Assembly (NCBI GenBank): GCA_019638595.1
Contig: JAHBTJ010000014.1
Coordinates: forward strand, 62,001 to 126,000
Length of the DNA: 64,000 nt
Direction of reading: 5' to 3'
DNA from: Chitinophagaceae bacterium
GTDB lineage: Bacteria > Bacteroidota > Bacteroidia > Chitinophagales > Chitinophagaceae
This document shows, in pieces, positions 55,463-64,000 of this stretch (position 1 is its first letter; the number at the start of each line of letters is the position of its first letter). The notes under the pieces are model-generated. The model did no database searches. It saw only the letters and a program-made list of their open reading frames with translations, and was not told the DNA's origin. A program made the position numbers and the translations under genes.

Positions 55463-57331
55463 ATGATGCGCTTATTTCCTGTAAACAAATGTATTTATTA
55501 CTTAACTATTGCTTTGTTTTTTATCTCAACGGTTGTAGCACAAACCGGAACAGCGTCTGAGCCTGTTCGTTATGCAGGCGGAGTTTCTATTGATCCGCAT
55601 GTGCATGAAGGGAGATTGCGATGGGCGATAGGTACCGAGAGCATACAGGTGATGCGCGCCAACAGGGCGCATACCGACATTGCCACCGATTCCGGCTGGA
55701 CCTATAACCATGCTCCCGACCTGGCTTACTGGAACGGAAAATTTTACCTGCAATACCTGAGCAATCCTGTAGATGAGCACATTGCACCCGGGCAAACATT
55801 GCTGGTCTCTTCCGCCGACGGCAGGAACTGGAATACCCCCCGGATCCTGTTTGCTCCCTACCAGGCGCCCGCAGGCGTAACTATCCCTGAAGGATACCAG
55901 GGTTATATGATGCACCAGCGCATGGGGTTTTACGTGGCGCCGGGCGGCCGGTTACTCACGCTGGCGTTTTACGGACATACGGAAGATCCTTTCCAGGAAG
56001 GAGGTATAGGCAGGGTAGTAAGGGAAATTTACAGGGATGGAAGCATAGGACCCGTTTATTTTATTAAATACGAAACCCATTCAAGCTGGAATGAAAGCAA
56101 TACTTCTTTTCCATTTTATACCCGTTCAAAAGACACGGGATTTGTAAACGCCTGTAACGCTTTGCTCAATAACAGGCTAAAAACCTTACAATGGAAAGAT
56201 GAAGACGATGATAATGATACGCTGTATGCCGAAAACAGGAATGACGATCACTTGTCTGCCCTCTCCTTTTTTCATCGCAAGGATGGAAAGCTGGTGATGT
56301 TATGGAAAAAATCAAAAGCGGCATTATCGGAAGACGAGGGAATTCATTTTTCGCCGGTAAAAGTGCCCACACTGATCATGAGCGGTGGTAAGAACTGGGG
56401 ACAAAAAACCGATGACGGCAGATACGCTATGGTATATAACCCTATTGAATCGTCGGAGTACCGGTACCCGCTTATAACCGTTACAAGCGATGACGGCATT
56501 ATATTCGACGATATGCTGCTGGTGCAGGGCGAAGTACCGCCCAGGCGTTTTTATGGCAGGTGGAAAGACTTTGGTCCCTGTTATACACGTGGTATTTCGG
56601 AAGGCAACGGCAATCCCCCTGGAAGCGATATGTGGGTTACCTATAGTATGAACAAGGAAGACATATGGATCAGCAGGGTGCCCGTTCCCGTTAGATATTC
56701 GGTTCATTCGCCTGTAAATGATGATTTCAACCAGTTGGTACCGGGTGGCTCCATACCCGGCTGGAATACTTATTCTCCCAAATGGGCGCCGGTAAGTGTA
56801 GCCGGTTTCCCATCTGCCCATAATAAAAGTCTTTGCCTGAACGATGAAGACCCTTACGATTACGCCAGGGCCATCAGGGTGTTTAAAGAAACAACCAGCG
56901 GGGATATCAGATGCAGGATATATGCCGCACAAAACAACACTGGCGAATTGTTAATGGATATTACCGATCGTTATGGCAACCGGCCTGTGCGTATCAGCAT
57001 GAATGCCAAAAGCGAAATAACTGTACAAACAGGTGCGGAAACCAGGATCTTACAACAGTATACATCCAATACGTGGTATGAGTTCCGTATTGTGGTAAAT
57101 GCTGCTTTAAAAGGATCGTTTGACCTGTTTATCAACGGGAACAGGGTGCTTACAAAAGCTCCCCTGGCAGAAGCTGTAAAATCTGTTGAACGACTTTCTT
57201 TTCGTACCGGCCCGTATCGCGATCTGCCATCCCGCACCACACCGAATGAAACGCCTGAACCTCCTTTACCAGGCGCTGACGAAAAAGTGCCCAAAGCGGT
57301 GTTTTATATAGATGATGTGACGGTGAAATAG
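55463..57331 (+). CDS. Secreted beta-propeller-like protein, putative glycan-active, with C-terminal LamG-like domain
   Basis: A 622-residue exported protein (signal peptide about 10-28, cleavage near VVAQ). An N-terminal sialidase/propeller-like part (about 35-410) has Asp-box-like turns such as SSADGRNWNTPRILF and TSDDGIIFDDMLLV. GWTYNHAPDLAYWNGKFYLQ and QGYMMHQRMGFYVAPGG are striking conserved-looking stretches. A C-terminal jelly-roll LamG-like part (about 425-620; NDDFNQLVPG) ends YIDDVTVK. Related sequences are often called exo-alpha-sialidase-like. Its place after the SusCD genes suggests it processes the imported glycan. Activity is unproven and no catalytic set can be assigned by eye. 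Confidence 0.7.
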   Translation: MMRLFPVNKCIYYLTIALFFISTVVAQTGTASEPVRYAGGVSIDPHVHEGRLRWAIGTESIQVMRANRAHTDIATDSGWTYNHAPDLAYWNGKFYLQYLSNPVDEHIAPGQTLLVSSADGRNWNTPRILFAPYQAPAGVTIPEGYQGYMMHQRMGFYVAPGGRLLTLAFYGHTEDPFQEGGIGRVVREIYRDGSIGPVYFIKYETHSSWNESNTSFPFYTRSKDTGFVNACNALLNNRLKTLQWKDEDDDNDTLYAENRNDDHLSALSFFHRKDGKLVMLWKKSKAALSEDEGIHFSPVKVPTLIMSGGKNWGQKTDDGRYAMVYNPIESSEYRYPLITVTSDDGIIFDDMLLVQGEVPPRRFYGRWKDFGPCYTRGISEGNGNPPGSDMWVTYSMNKEDIWISRVPVPVRYSVHSPVNDDFNQLVPGGSIPGWNTYSPKWAPVSVAGFPSAHNKSLCLNDEDPYDYARAIRVFKETTSGDIRCRIYAAQNNTGELLMDITDRYGNRPVRISMNAKSEITVQTGAETRILQQYTSNTWYEFRIVVNAALKGSFDLFINGNRVLTKAPLAEAVKSVERLSFRTGPYRDLPSRTTPNETPEPPLPGADEKVPKAVFYIDDVTVK

Positions 57332-57334
57332 CGT

Positions 57335-57475
57335 TGAGTTTGGGGTTTATGGTTTCAACTATAAACAAAAAACCATAAACCATAAATTGCTCATAGCCCA
57401 AGGCTCATTGCTGACATGGATAGCTAACCGCTGATCGCTGATTACCGACGGCTGATGGCTCCTGGCTAATATATA
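57335..57475 (+). repeat. Modular intergenic repeat, forward orientation
   Basis: GGGGTTTATGGTTTCAACTA leads into the shared core ATAAACAAAAAACCATAAAC, then CATAAATTGCTCATAGCCC, followed by degenerate GCTGATCGCTGATTACCG words. It is the fourth well-formed copy in the window. The rest of the spacer to 57673 holds no ORF; it must contain the promoter of the GAF gene, which I cannot place. Confidence 0.85.
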
Positions 57476-57673
57476 CCCCGACCACTAAGTGTAACCCACT
57501 ATACAATATCAAAAGACACCCTTAAAAATGATAAGTTTATACTTTAATTCTTTATATTTTCGGCCAAGATCCCGGGATAATAAAAACAAAAGACAGCCAC
57601 CGGCGTTATTCTTTAATACCCGTATCGTTTATTTCGCACAGTTCTATCCGGTACAGCGGTTCAAATTATAACT

Positions 57674-58816
57674 ATGAAAATTGCAGACGAAACCATGAAA
57701 GAAGCATTGAGGTTACAGGATCTCTTCTCCTATGAAATTCTGGACACCTCCTCTGAAAAAGAATTCGATGAGCTGGTAAAGCTGGCAGCGCAAATATGCA
57801 ATTGCCCCATCGCGTTGATTGCGCTTACAGACAGCGAAAGACAATGGTTCAAAGCAAGAACAGGAATTGAATTGATAGAAACTCCCCGTGATCAGACTTT
57901 TTGCGCGCATGCTTTATCAAACGATGACATGCTGGTGGTAGAAGACGCGACCCACGACAGCAGGTTTGAAGATAATCCCAATGTAAAGGGAGGGATAGGA
58001 ATTCGCTTTTATGCCGGGGCGCCTATCATTTCCCCCGCAGGATACAGACTGGGAACGATTTGCGTAATGGACAGGGCGCCTAAAAAGCTTGAAACCGAGA
58101 AAAAAGAGGCATTAAGAATTTTATCTAACCAGGTTACCAAGCTGCTGGAGCTGAGGGTAAAAAACAAAGAGCTGGAACAACTCGCCCAGGCGCAGATACA
58201 CCTGAAAAACAAAACCGTGCAGGATACGATACGCATGCAGGAAAAACAAAAAAGATATATCGCGAACGCGTTGCATGAAAATATCGCACAGGCATTGGCA
58301 GCCAACAGGCTGTATCTTCAAATGGCGGAAGAAAGCGAGCAGATGAGGTTACCGCTTATTAAAAAAGCAAACCAGAATATAGGAAAGCTGATCAACGAAA
58401 TGTGCCGTCTTTCTGACTCTATCGCCCCCTCAACCTTGGAAAAGATGCCTTTACGGGAGCTGCTGGAAGACCTGGCAAGGAACATCAGGACGGGAAATCA
58501 TTTTGATATCACACTAAGACTATCGGGTGATATAGAAAGCATACAAAACGATCCGAAGATCGTATTGTTTAAAGCCGTGGAAAAATGGATGAAAATGCTT
58601 TCGTTCAAGGAAGATATTACAGAAGTAAGAATTGAATTATCTGTTTTTGAGAACGCGATCCTTGTTATAAGCGATAACGGCAGCCACCACAATGTAAAAG
58701 AAATTGAAACGGATACGGCTACCATTAAAATGGAAAACCGCATTGTAATGTTAGGTGGTTCGGCTGAATTCTGCCACCTGGAACCGGAAGGAAATATGCT
58801 CACTGTAATGATCTGA
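57674..58816 (+). CDS. GAF-domain sensor histidine-kinase-like protein
   Basis: A 380-residue cytosolic protein. The N-terminal GAF domain (about 20-165) has ICNCPIALIALTDSERQWFK and CVMDRAPKKL. A coiled-coil linker (about 165-195) and a HisKA_3-type helix with LHENIAQAL (His near residue 200) follow, then a reduced HATPase_c domain with DNG in SDNGSHHNVKE (about 335). The usual N-box is not clear (VLFKAVEKWMKML replaces it) and the ATP-lid is short, so kinase activity is doubtful. No response regulator is adjacent. The ligand of the GAF domain is unknown. Confidence 0.78.
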   Translation: MKIADETMKEALRLQDLFSYEILDTSSEKEFDELVKLAAQICNCPIALIALTDSERQWFKARTGIELIETPRDQTFCAHALSNDDMLVVEDATHDSRFEDNPNVKGGIGIRFYAGAPIISPAGYRLGTICVMDRAPKKLETEKKEALRILSNQVTKLLELRVKNKELEQLAQAQIHLKNKTVQDTIRMQEKQKRYIANALHENIAQALAANRLYLQMAEESEQMRLPLIKKANQNIGKLINEMCRLSDSIAPSTLEKMPLRELLEDLARNIRTGNHFDITLRLSGDIESIQNDPKIVLFKAVEKWMKMLSFKEDITEVRIELSVFENAILVISDNGSHHNVKEIETDTATIKMENRIVMLGGSAEFCHLEPEGNMLTVMI

Positions 58817-58822
58817 CCCCTA

Positions 58823-61126
58823 TCAAAAAGGATAGCCGATCCCTATATTATACACCAGGTTATCTTTCCGCCACGCCTTGCTTCCAAAGCGGATATCCTC
58901 AATTACCCATCTTTCATTTTCAGGAAGCCAGGGTTTCCTGATAGGAAATGCCACATCCAGCCGCAACACCAAAAAAGAAATATCGAACCGGAGCCCCAGC
59001 CCCACTCCTGCAGCCAGCTCCTTTAAAAACCGGTTACTGAATTGAGCACCAGGCTTATCAGGATTATCGTTGTATAACCATATATTGCCCGCGTCTACAA
59101 AAACAGCCCCGTGTACAATGCTGAAAAGCCTGGCCCTCAGCTCTGAATTGAATTCCAGCTTGATATCGCCCGACTGATCCGGTAAAAAGGTTTTACTGCC
59201 CGCGTCTTTATAGGTGCCCGGTCCAAGCGACCTGCTTCGGAACGCCCTGATACTATTGGTACCGCCTACAAAAAATTGCTTAATAAATGGCAGCTCCCGC
59301 GAATTGCCATAAGGATATCCCAGTCCTATGATCAGCCTGTTAGCCCAGGTATTTTTTGATGACAACGGGATATAATAACGCAGATCGGTTTCCACCCTTA
59401 CGTATTGCGAAAATTCGGCGCCCAGTATTGTTTTGCGGTCGCTTTGCCGCTTATTTGCGCCTGTTACCAGCCCCGCTATATTGCCGGAAAGATCAAGGTT
59501 CCCGTTAAAATATAAGCCGCTCAGCGCGCTACCGGAAGACAGCTCATTATAATTATAGTTATAGTTGGAGCCAATGATAAATTGTTTTTCAATTGCTTTG
59601 GCCAACGTAGGGTTGTTGCTGATGCTATCTTTGTATTCCTGCCTGACATATACGGGCTGTACATAATTAACGGCAACAGGATTGAATTGATGCTCTTTCG
59701 TAACAGTTTCTTTCCACGCGTATCCAAAACCCGCCCGGAACGAATTCATGAGATATAATTTTTCCTTCGAAAGAATATCATACGCCAGCAGGATATTTGT
59801 TTTGGGCACAAACCCGCTCCTGGTATTTACAGCAAAAAACGGCACGATGAACCTCGGAAAGCTCAGTTGTGTTTCTAATCCCCCCCTGTAAGTATTATAG
59901 CCTTTTAACTGGCCGCTGAACTGAACTTCAAAACCGGCTGTCGCATCCACAGATAATAACTCACCGCCTTTAAACGTATTCCGGTTACGCCACCCTATAG
60001 TAATAGCAGAGCCTGTAAGGTTATTCGATTTCGTATTGGCATTTATATCCGCCCTTAATGATCTTTTAGGCAGGGAAGTAAGATAATAATAGGTGTTGAG
60101 CTTTGCTGAATCATTTACTTCAACAGCTTCAAACCTGTTTTTCACAAACTTAAAAACACCCAGGTTTACCAGCCTGCTGATGCTTTGGTTATGGTCTTTC
60201 CTGTTATACACATCACCCGGTAGAAACTGCATCGTTTGCCTGAACATGCGGGGCTTGTAAGTATTACGCCGGTCTACAAGATAATACCCTTCAAAATATA
60301 CCGCGTTCTTTTGCAGCGTATCTGCGCCGCCGGCATTCAAACGATAACCCGGGAAAATATAAATATCATTGATCGTATATACTTTTTTTGCCCTGTCGGG
60401 TGTACCGGGTTTTACTTTCACATACAGATCAACCCCGTTATTCCCGATAGTGCTGTCTGCCTCTATTATAATATAACCGGCATCAAAAAAATAGAAGCCT
60501 TTTTCTTTCAAATACGCGTCTACCCGTTCTCTTTCGGCTTTTATTACTGCAAGATCAAACGGATTCTCTTTTTTAAGCAAAGTATTGGAGAACGCATCGG
60601 TAATATAACGTTGTAACACACTGCTGTCTTTGGGCAGCTCAATATTATTAATAGTGTAGCGGGTGCCGGTAGCTACTGTGTATGTTGCCGTTGCCTTTTT
60701 ATTTTTTACTACAGTGTCGGCAATGGTACTGCTGTTAAAATATCCCTGGTTTTCCAGGGTACTTTGCAATACTTTGATGTTGTATTCCAGGTTCAGTTTG
60801 CTCAACAATACCGGGGGCTCGCCTACCTTATATTTCAGCCAGCCCGATAACGATCTCTCACTTTTAGGGTTACCCGCCATATTATATATCATCAGCTTAA
60901 ACGGGACGCCCAATATTTTTTTATTGGGCAACGGGCGTGTAAGATCATCCAGTTCCGATACCAATCTTTTCCTTTCTTTCTTTGAAGCCGCCTTATCCGT
61001 AATATTTACAGACGCGCCAGTATATAAAGCATCGCCGGCAGGAATACTGCGGGTGGTGCTGCACGAAGAAAGCCACCATACGGTAAGCAGCAATATCAAT
61101 ACATGATATGGAACACTTTTACACAT
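58823..61126 (-). CDS. tamA: TamA/BamA-family outer membrane protein (lipoprotein)
   Basis: A 767-residue outer-membrane assembly protein. Unusually for E. coli TamA, but as in Bacteroidota homologues, it begins as a lipoprotein (LSSC, Cys22). POTRA-like domains span about 90-330 (TYTVATGTRYTINNIELP; KVYTINDIYIFPGYR). A surface-antigen 16-strand barrel follows (about 400-767; FVGGTNSIRAFRSRSLGPG holds the RGF-like lid-lock motif as IRAFR; ends YNIGIGYPF with terminal Phe). It pairs with the TamB gene 2 bp upstream on the same strand. Together they insert outer-membrane proteins or move lipids between membranes. Confidence 0.92.
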   Translation of the reverse strand: MCKSVPYHVLILLLTVWWLSSCSTTRSIPAGDALYTGASVNITDKAASKKERKRLVSELDDLTRPLPNKKILGVPFKLMIYNMAGNPKSERSLSGWLKYKVGEPPVLLSKLNLEYNIKVLQSTLENQGYFNSSTIADTVVKNKKATATYTVATGTRYTINNIELPKDSSVLQRYITDAFSNTLLKKENPFDLAVIKAERERVDAYLKEKGFYFFDAGYIIIEADSTIGNNGVDLYVKVKPGTPDRAKKVYTINDIYIFPGYRLNAGGADTLQKNAVYFEGYYLVDRRNTYKPRMFRQTMQFLPGDVYNRKDHNQSISRLVNLGVFKFVKNRFEAVEVNDSAKLNTYYYLTSLPKRSLRADINANTKSNNLTGSAITIGWRNRNTFKGGELLSVDATAGFEVQFSGQLKGYNTYRGGLETQLSFPRFIVPFFAVNTRSGFVPKTNILLAYDILSKEKLYLMNSFRAGFGYAWKETVTKEHQFNPVAVNYVQPVYVRQEYKDSISNNPTLAKAIEKQFIIGSNYNYNYNELSSGSALSGLYFNGNLDLSGNIAGLVTGANKRQSDRKTILGAEFSQYVRVETDLRYYIPLSSKNTWANRLIIGLGYPYGNSRELPFIKQFFVGGTNSIRAFRSRSLGPGTYKDAGSKTFLPDQSGDIKLEFNSELRARLFSIVHGAVFVDAGNIWLYNDNPDKPGAQFSNRFLKELAAGVGLGLRFDISFLVLRLDVAFPIRKPWLPENERWVIEDIRFGSKAWRKDNLVYNIGIGYPF

Positions 61127-61128
61127 AT

Positions 61129-64000
61129 TTATTCCCCGTTCATTTTCGGTGGTGCAGGATCATTATTATTTTTCTCCCGTTCCTTTTGCGCTCTCTTCTG
61201 CAGGCGGATCTTCCGGCGCTCTTCGGCTGTCATTCTTTTACTGAATATTTCCCTGAAGCGGTTATAATCAACGGTAATAATGAACCCCAATCCTGTTTCT
61301 GTTATATATCCTTCAATGATTCCCTGGTATTCATTTTTTCTATACCCTCTCAGCATATAACGGCCGTCTTCGCTCAACCTGTAATCCAGCGCAACATTGC
61401 CCGCTATACCGCCCGACTGCTGCTGGGTCCTGTTCTGCGGGCCCTCCAGTTCAAAATTGCTTCCTACAGTTACAGTTAACCGGTCGTCCAGCAATTTCTT
61501 CGACAGGCCTACATTCAAATCCGTCCTGTTTTGTCTTTCGCCGGTAGTATAGTCGTCGGATGATTCTACGTCGAAGTTCAAATCCACTCCTTTAATCAAA
61601 TCAGCCGCCAGCCTGTTGAGCTGTTCCGTCATCAGCTTGCTAACGCTTTGCCTTACCAGCGTGGAAGCGCTCGTGTTCGTACTGCTGCTAAATGGATCTT
61701 CGGCCATAAACCGATTTAGCAACAGCAATGAAAAGACCTGCTTGTTCATTTCAGCGTCATCCTGCCGCAACATTTCCAGCTTGGTTTTTACCGTATTGAT
61801 TATATCGCCCGAAACACCATAATTCTTATCATCCGGCAGTACTATATCAAACGTAATTTTAGGCTGCATCAGCTTCCCCTCCATTTTAAGCAATACATCA
61901 AAAGGCAAACGCTGAAGATAAGTATTACGTGTTGCCGGGTTTGCACCGGGGTCAAGCTGGTTTTTTACGAGATCAAGCGGGGCGGTACTGGCAGTATACT
62001 TTGCCGTTATGTTAACGTTGGCGCTTGTTGGTTCCCCTTCCCAGGTAAGCCTGCTTCCTTCCATGATATCAAATTTCCGTTTAAGGAAATTAAATGTCAG
62101 CTCGTAGCTGCCTTCCTTCAGCTCGTATGTGCCGGACATATTTACTTTCCCGCTCTGGTCTATGCCGGTATTCAACTGGGCCTCGCCTTTTACATTCAAA
62201 AAATCTCCGCTGCCTTCGTCCACTACCAGCGTAAAATCGGCAGCCTTATCAATCTCTACATTTACGGAAATATCCATTCCCTGTAACGAAGAGATATTTA
62301 ATGAATCGTATGCCACCCGGAAAAGAGAATCATTCGCAGCAGCATCTTTATCCACAAATACTACTATTCCTTCCCTGTCTACTACGCCAGGCTCATTCTG
62401 CGGAAGCACAACCGTCATTTTGGTATCCTCATTTATCTTTAACCTTCCGTCAATAGCCGGAGCATTTTGAGTGCCCTTTATTGTAATATCGGTATCAAAA
62501 TACAATATGCCATAAAATACCTTATTGTCCTTACTGGTACTGTTCAAGGCCCTGAAATTATTCGCCCGTACCCCCAGGTCGAAATTGTAATTTGTAAAAT
62601 CGGTAGTAGCGGCCAATCCATCCACCCTTAGCTCATTGTCAGCAGAATCTTTAACCTGGAAGCGATTGAAACGGATGCCTTCCTGGCTTACCACTATCTT
62701 TTCCTGGTCTATCCGTAATGGATTGTTCAGCATACTCAGGTTAAAAGCGGCCTTATTAAAATTCAGCTCGCCTGCCACCTGCGGCTTATCAACAGCTCCT
62801 GAAATATCGAACCGCCCGTTTACAGAACCGGAAGCATCGCGTATAGCACCCGCTGAAAAAGCCTGCGCTGTAGTAAGCGGCAGCTCGCGGATATCAAGCT
62901 CCATATTGAGGCTGCTGCCGGCAGTTACATAATTCCCTGTTAAATGCACATCATTGCCGCGCCCCGTAATACTTACGTCCGCATTGTAAGTACCGGCAAC
63001 TTTATTATCTACCATCAATTGTATATTCCCAACCGTGTCTTTTTTCACGCTCAGGTTTTCTATAGAAAGATCACCGGTAAAAACAGGCTGGGCGCTTATA
63101 TTGCTTACCGTTATTTTTCCATTCAGGTTACCATCGGCAAGTGTAGAATCAGGCTGAACAAAACCGGTAAGTGTGGCTATCTTAAAATCGGTAAACCCAA
63201 TTTCCATGGGTGCATTTGCTTCTTTTGACGTACTGTTAATGCTTAACTCCTGCCCTTCCTGGCTGAGCGAAAAATCCCGGGCGTTGATATCGCCTTTATC
63301 CAGTGTTATTTTGTTTCCTTCTGCAGCGGTCCATGCATCATAATTCAGCAGCAGCTTTTCGGGCTTTATCGAAAATTCATATATACCGCCCTTTAACTGG
63401 TGAATGAGCGCACCCAAGTTGTATTTTTCTTTTCCGGCCTTATCTTTTATATTCAATGCAAGATCAATATTATTGTTGGCAAGCGTTGCATCCAGCTTTG
63501 TTTGATGCAACGCCAGGCTCTGTCCTACTACTGCCTGATCAATGCCGGCTGTAATATTGATCGCGCTATCAGTTGTTCCAGCTTGCAATGCAAAATTGCT
63601 GATATGGTTATCGCCTATATGAACCATGGGGGCGGTTAAGGAAGCATTCCATCCCGCATTGTTCGAAAAATGACTGTGAAAGCTGATGGAATCCATTTTT
63701 TCAAGCGTGGGAATAAAGGCTTTAAGTGCCGGTCCATTACTTACAGCAGCATCCAAAGTAAAATTGTAATCCCGAAACGTTTGAGGCTGCGTGCTATCCG
63801 TCATTGCAAAGTAGGGCTCAAAAGACCGCTGCATAACGCTACCCATTTCGGTAAGCTTGTATTTTCCCTGCAGTTTTGCATTTACAATATCGCTCTTCAG
63901 CTCAATATACCGTGCGCTGTCTGTTCCATTGGCAACCAGTTGTATGCTGTCCATTTGTACCCTATGCTGGTTATGCACCAGCAGGGATTGCAATACGAAT
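61129..64000 (-). CDS. tamB: TamB (translocation and assembly module) domain protein, 5' end off window
   Basis: The open frame runs off the right edge; 957 codons are visible and the N-terminal membrane anchor is missing. The visible part is a long, repetitive beta-rich AsmA/TamB-type groove. Its C-terminal DUF490 domain (about the last 450 residues) has VNVEIDKAADFTLVVDEGSG, LNVKGEAQLNTGIDQSGKVN, then SKKLLDDRLTVTVGSNFELE near the end. A Lys/Arg/Glu-rich C-terminal tail follows (EERRKIRLQKRAQKEREKNN). TamB spans the periplasm and partners TamA, encoded 2 bp downstream. The full protein in this phylum is usually about 1500-1700 residues. Confidence 0.92.
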   Translation of the reverse strand, partial: FVLQSLLVHNQHRVQMDSIQLVANGTDSARYIELKSDIVNAKLQGKYKLTEMGSVMQRSFEPYFAMTDSTQPQTFRDYNFTLDAAVSNGPALKAFIPTLEKMDSISFHSHFSNNAGWNASLTAPMVHIGDNHISNFALQAGTTDSAINITAGIDQAVVGQSLALHQTKLDATLANNNIDLALNIKDKAGKEKYNLGALIHQLKGGIYEFSIKPEKLLLNYDAWTAAEGNKITLDKGDINARDFSLSQEGQELSINSTSKEANAPMEIGFTDFKIATLTGFVQPDSTLADGNLNGKITVSNISAQPVFTGDLSIENLSVKKDTVGNIQLMVDNKVAGTYNADVSITGRGNDVHLTGNYVTAGSSLNMELDIRELPLTTAQAFSAGAIRDASGSVNGRFDISGAVDKPQVAGELNFNKAAFNLSMLNNPLRIDQEKIVVSQEGIRFNRFQVKDSADNELRVDGLAATTDFTNYNFDLGVRANNFRALNSTSKDNKVFYGILYFDTDITIKGTQNAPAIDGRLKINEDTKMTVVLPQNEPGVVDREGIVVFVDKDAAANDSLFRVAYDSLNISSLQGMDISVNVEIDKAADFTLVVDEGSGDFLNVKGEAQLNTGIDQSGKVNMSGTYELKEGSYELTFNFLKRKFDIMEGSRLTWEGEPTSANVNITAKYTASTAPLDLVKNQLDPGANPATRNTYLQRLPFDVLLKMEGKLMQPKITFDIVLPDDKNYGVSGDIINTVKTKLEMLRQDDAEMNKQVFSLLLLNRFMAEDPFSSSTNTSASTLVRQSVSKLMTEQLNRLAADLIKGVDLNFDVESSDDYTTGERQNRTDLNVGLSKKLLDDRLTVTVGSNFELEGPQNRTQQQSGGIAGNVALDYRLSEDGRYMLRGYRKNEYQGIIEGYITETGLGFIITVDYNRFREIFSKRMTAEERRKIRLQKRAQKEREKNNNDPAPPKMNGE

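Noticed and set aside
56324-56932. Minus-strand 202-codon frame inside the propeller-like gene
   Set aside because: Antisense shadow of a clear signal-peptide-bearing gene; no domain pattern.

Overview
The window reads as chromosomal DNA of a Bacteroidota bacterium, most likely Chitinophagaceae-like. The evidence is a SusC/SusD pair with an ECF sigma factor and FecR anti-sigma factor, many TonB-dependent receptors with carboxypeptidase-like N-terminal domains, TAnnTTTG -7 promoter elements, weak Shine-Dalgarno sequences, DUF4374 lipoproteins, and a TamA/TamB pair of Bacteroidota type. Genus cannot be fixed from the sequence alone.

Layout. 1-4.5 kb: thymidine kinase, ccmB-ccmC-ccmD (cytochrome c maturation), glutamate dehydrogenase and a small membrane protein. 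4.7-6.4 kb: a Crp/Fnr-type regulator, a membrane protein and a START-domain protein. 6.4-13.7 kb: a sugar-flavoured block with a PVC-type heme-binding dehydrogenase, an SGNH-hydrolase-like lipoprotein whose catalytic motifs are altered, divergent AraC and LacI regulators with a perfect 22-bp palindromic operator between them, and a GH16 lipoprotein. 13.8-16.4 kb: mlaE-mlaF-mlaD (MCE lipid transport). 16.6-17.8 kb: a degenerate tRNA-linked island with tRNA-Val(TAC), a GIY-YIG endonuclease ORF whose last codons lie inside a second, partial tRNA copy, an exact 83-bp direct repeat, and remnants of a HicB-like antitoxin and another small gene. 17.8-22.5 kb: an Oar-like TonB receptor and ribBA.

22.5-39.8 kb is an iron/heme-uptake region: a siderophore receptor with PepSY, DUF3649-like and DUF3325-like proteins; an AraC regulator; then two convergent, related cassettes (TonB receptor + DUF4374 lipoprotein + DUF4198 on the plus strand; TonB receptor + DUF4374 + PepSY on the minus strand). 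Between them is an AAA ATPase/nuclease-like gene with a striking array of alternating 12-bp repeats upstream. Three decayed copies of one small membrane-protein 3' end are scattered through this region, two of them flanking the ATPase gene.

40-45 kb: a CrtI-like oxidoreductase, aldose epimerase, WbqC, an LEA-type lipoprotein and a PspC-domain protein, separated by intergenic tracts made of a recurrent modular repeat. 45.4-47.7 kb: aconitase. 47.9-57.3 kb: sigma factor, anti-sigma factor, SusC, SusD and a secreted propeller-like protein, which form one nutrient-uptake locus. 57.7-64 kb: a GAF/histidine-kinase-like protein, then TamA and TamB, the latter running off the right edge.

The strongest candidate for something under-described is the tRNA-Val/GIY-YIG unit at 16.63-17.10 kb. 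After that come the modular intergenic repeat family, the dispersed gene-end copies and the operator-like array around the ATPase gene.
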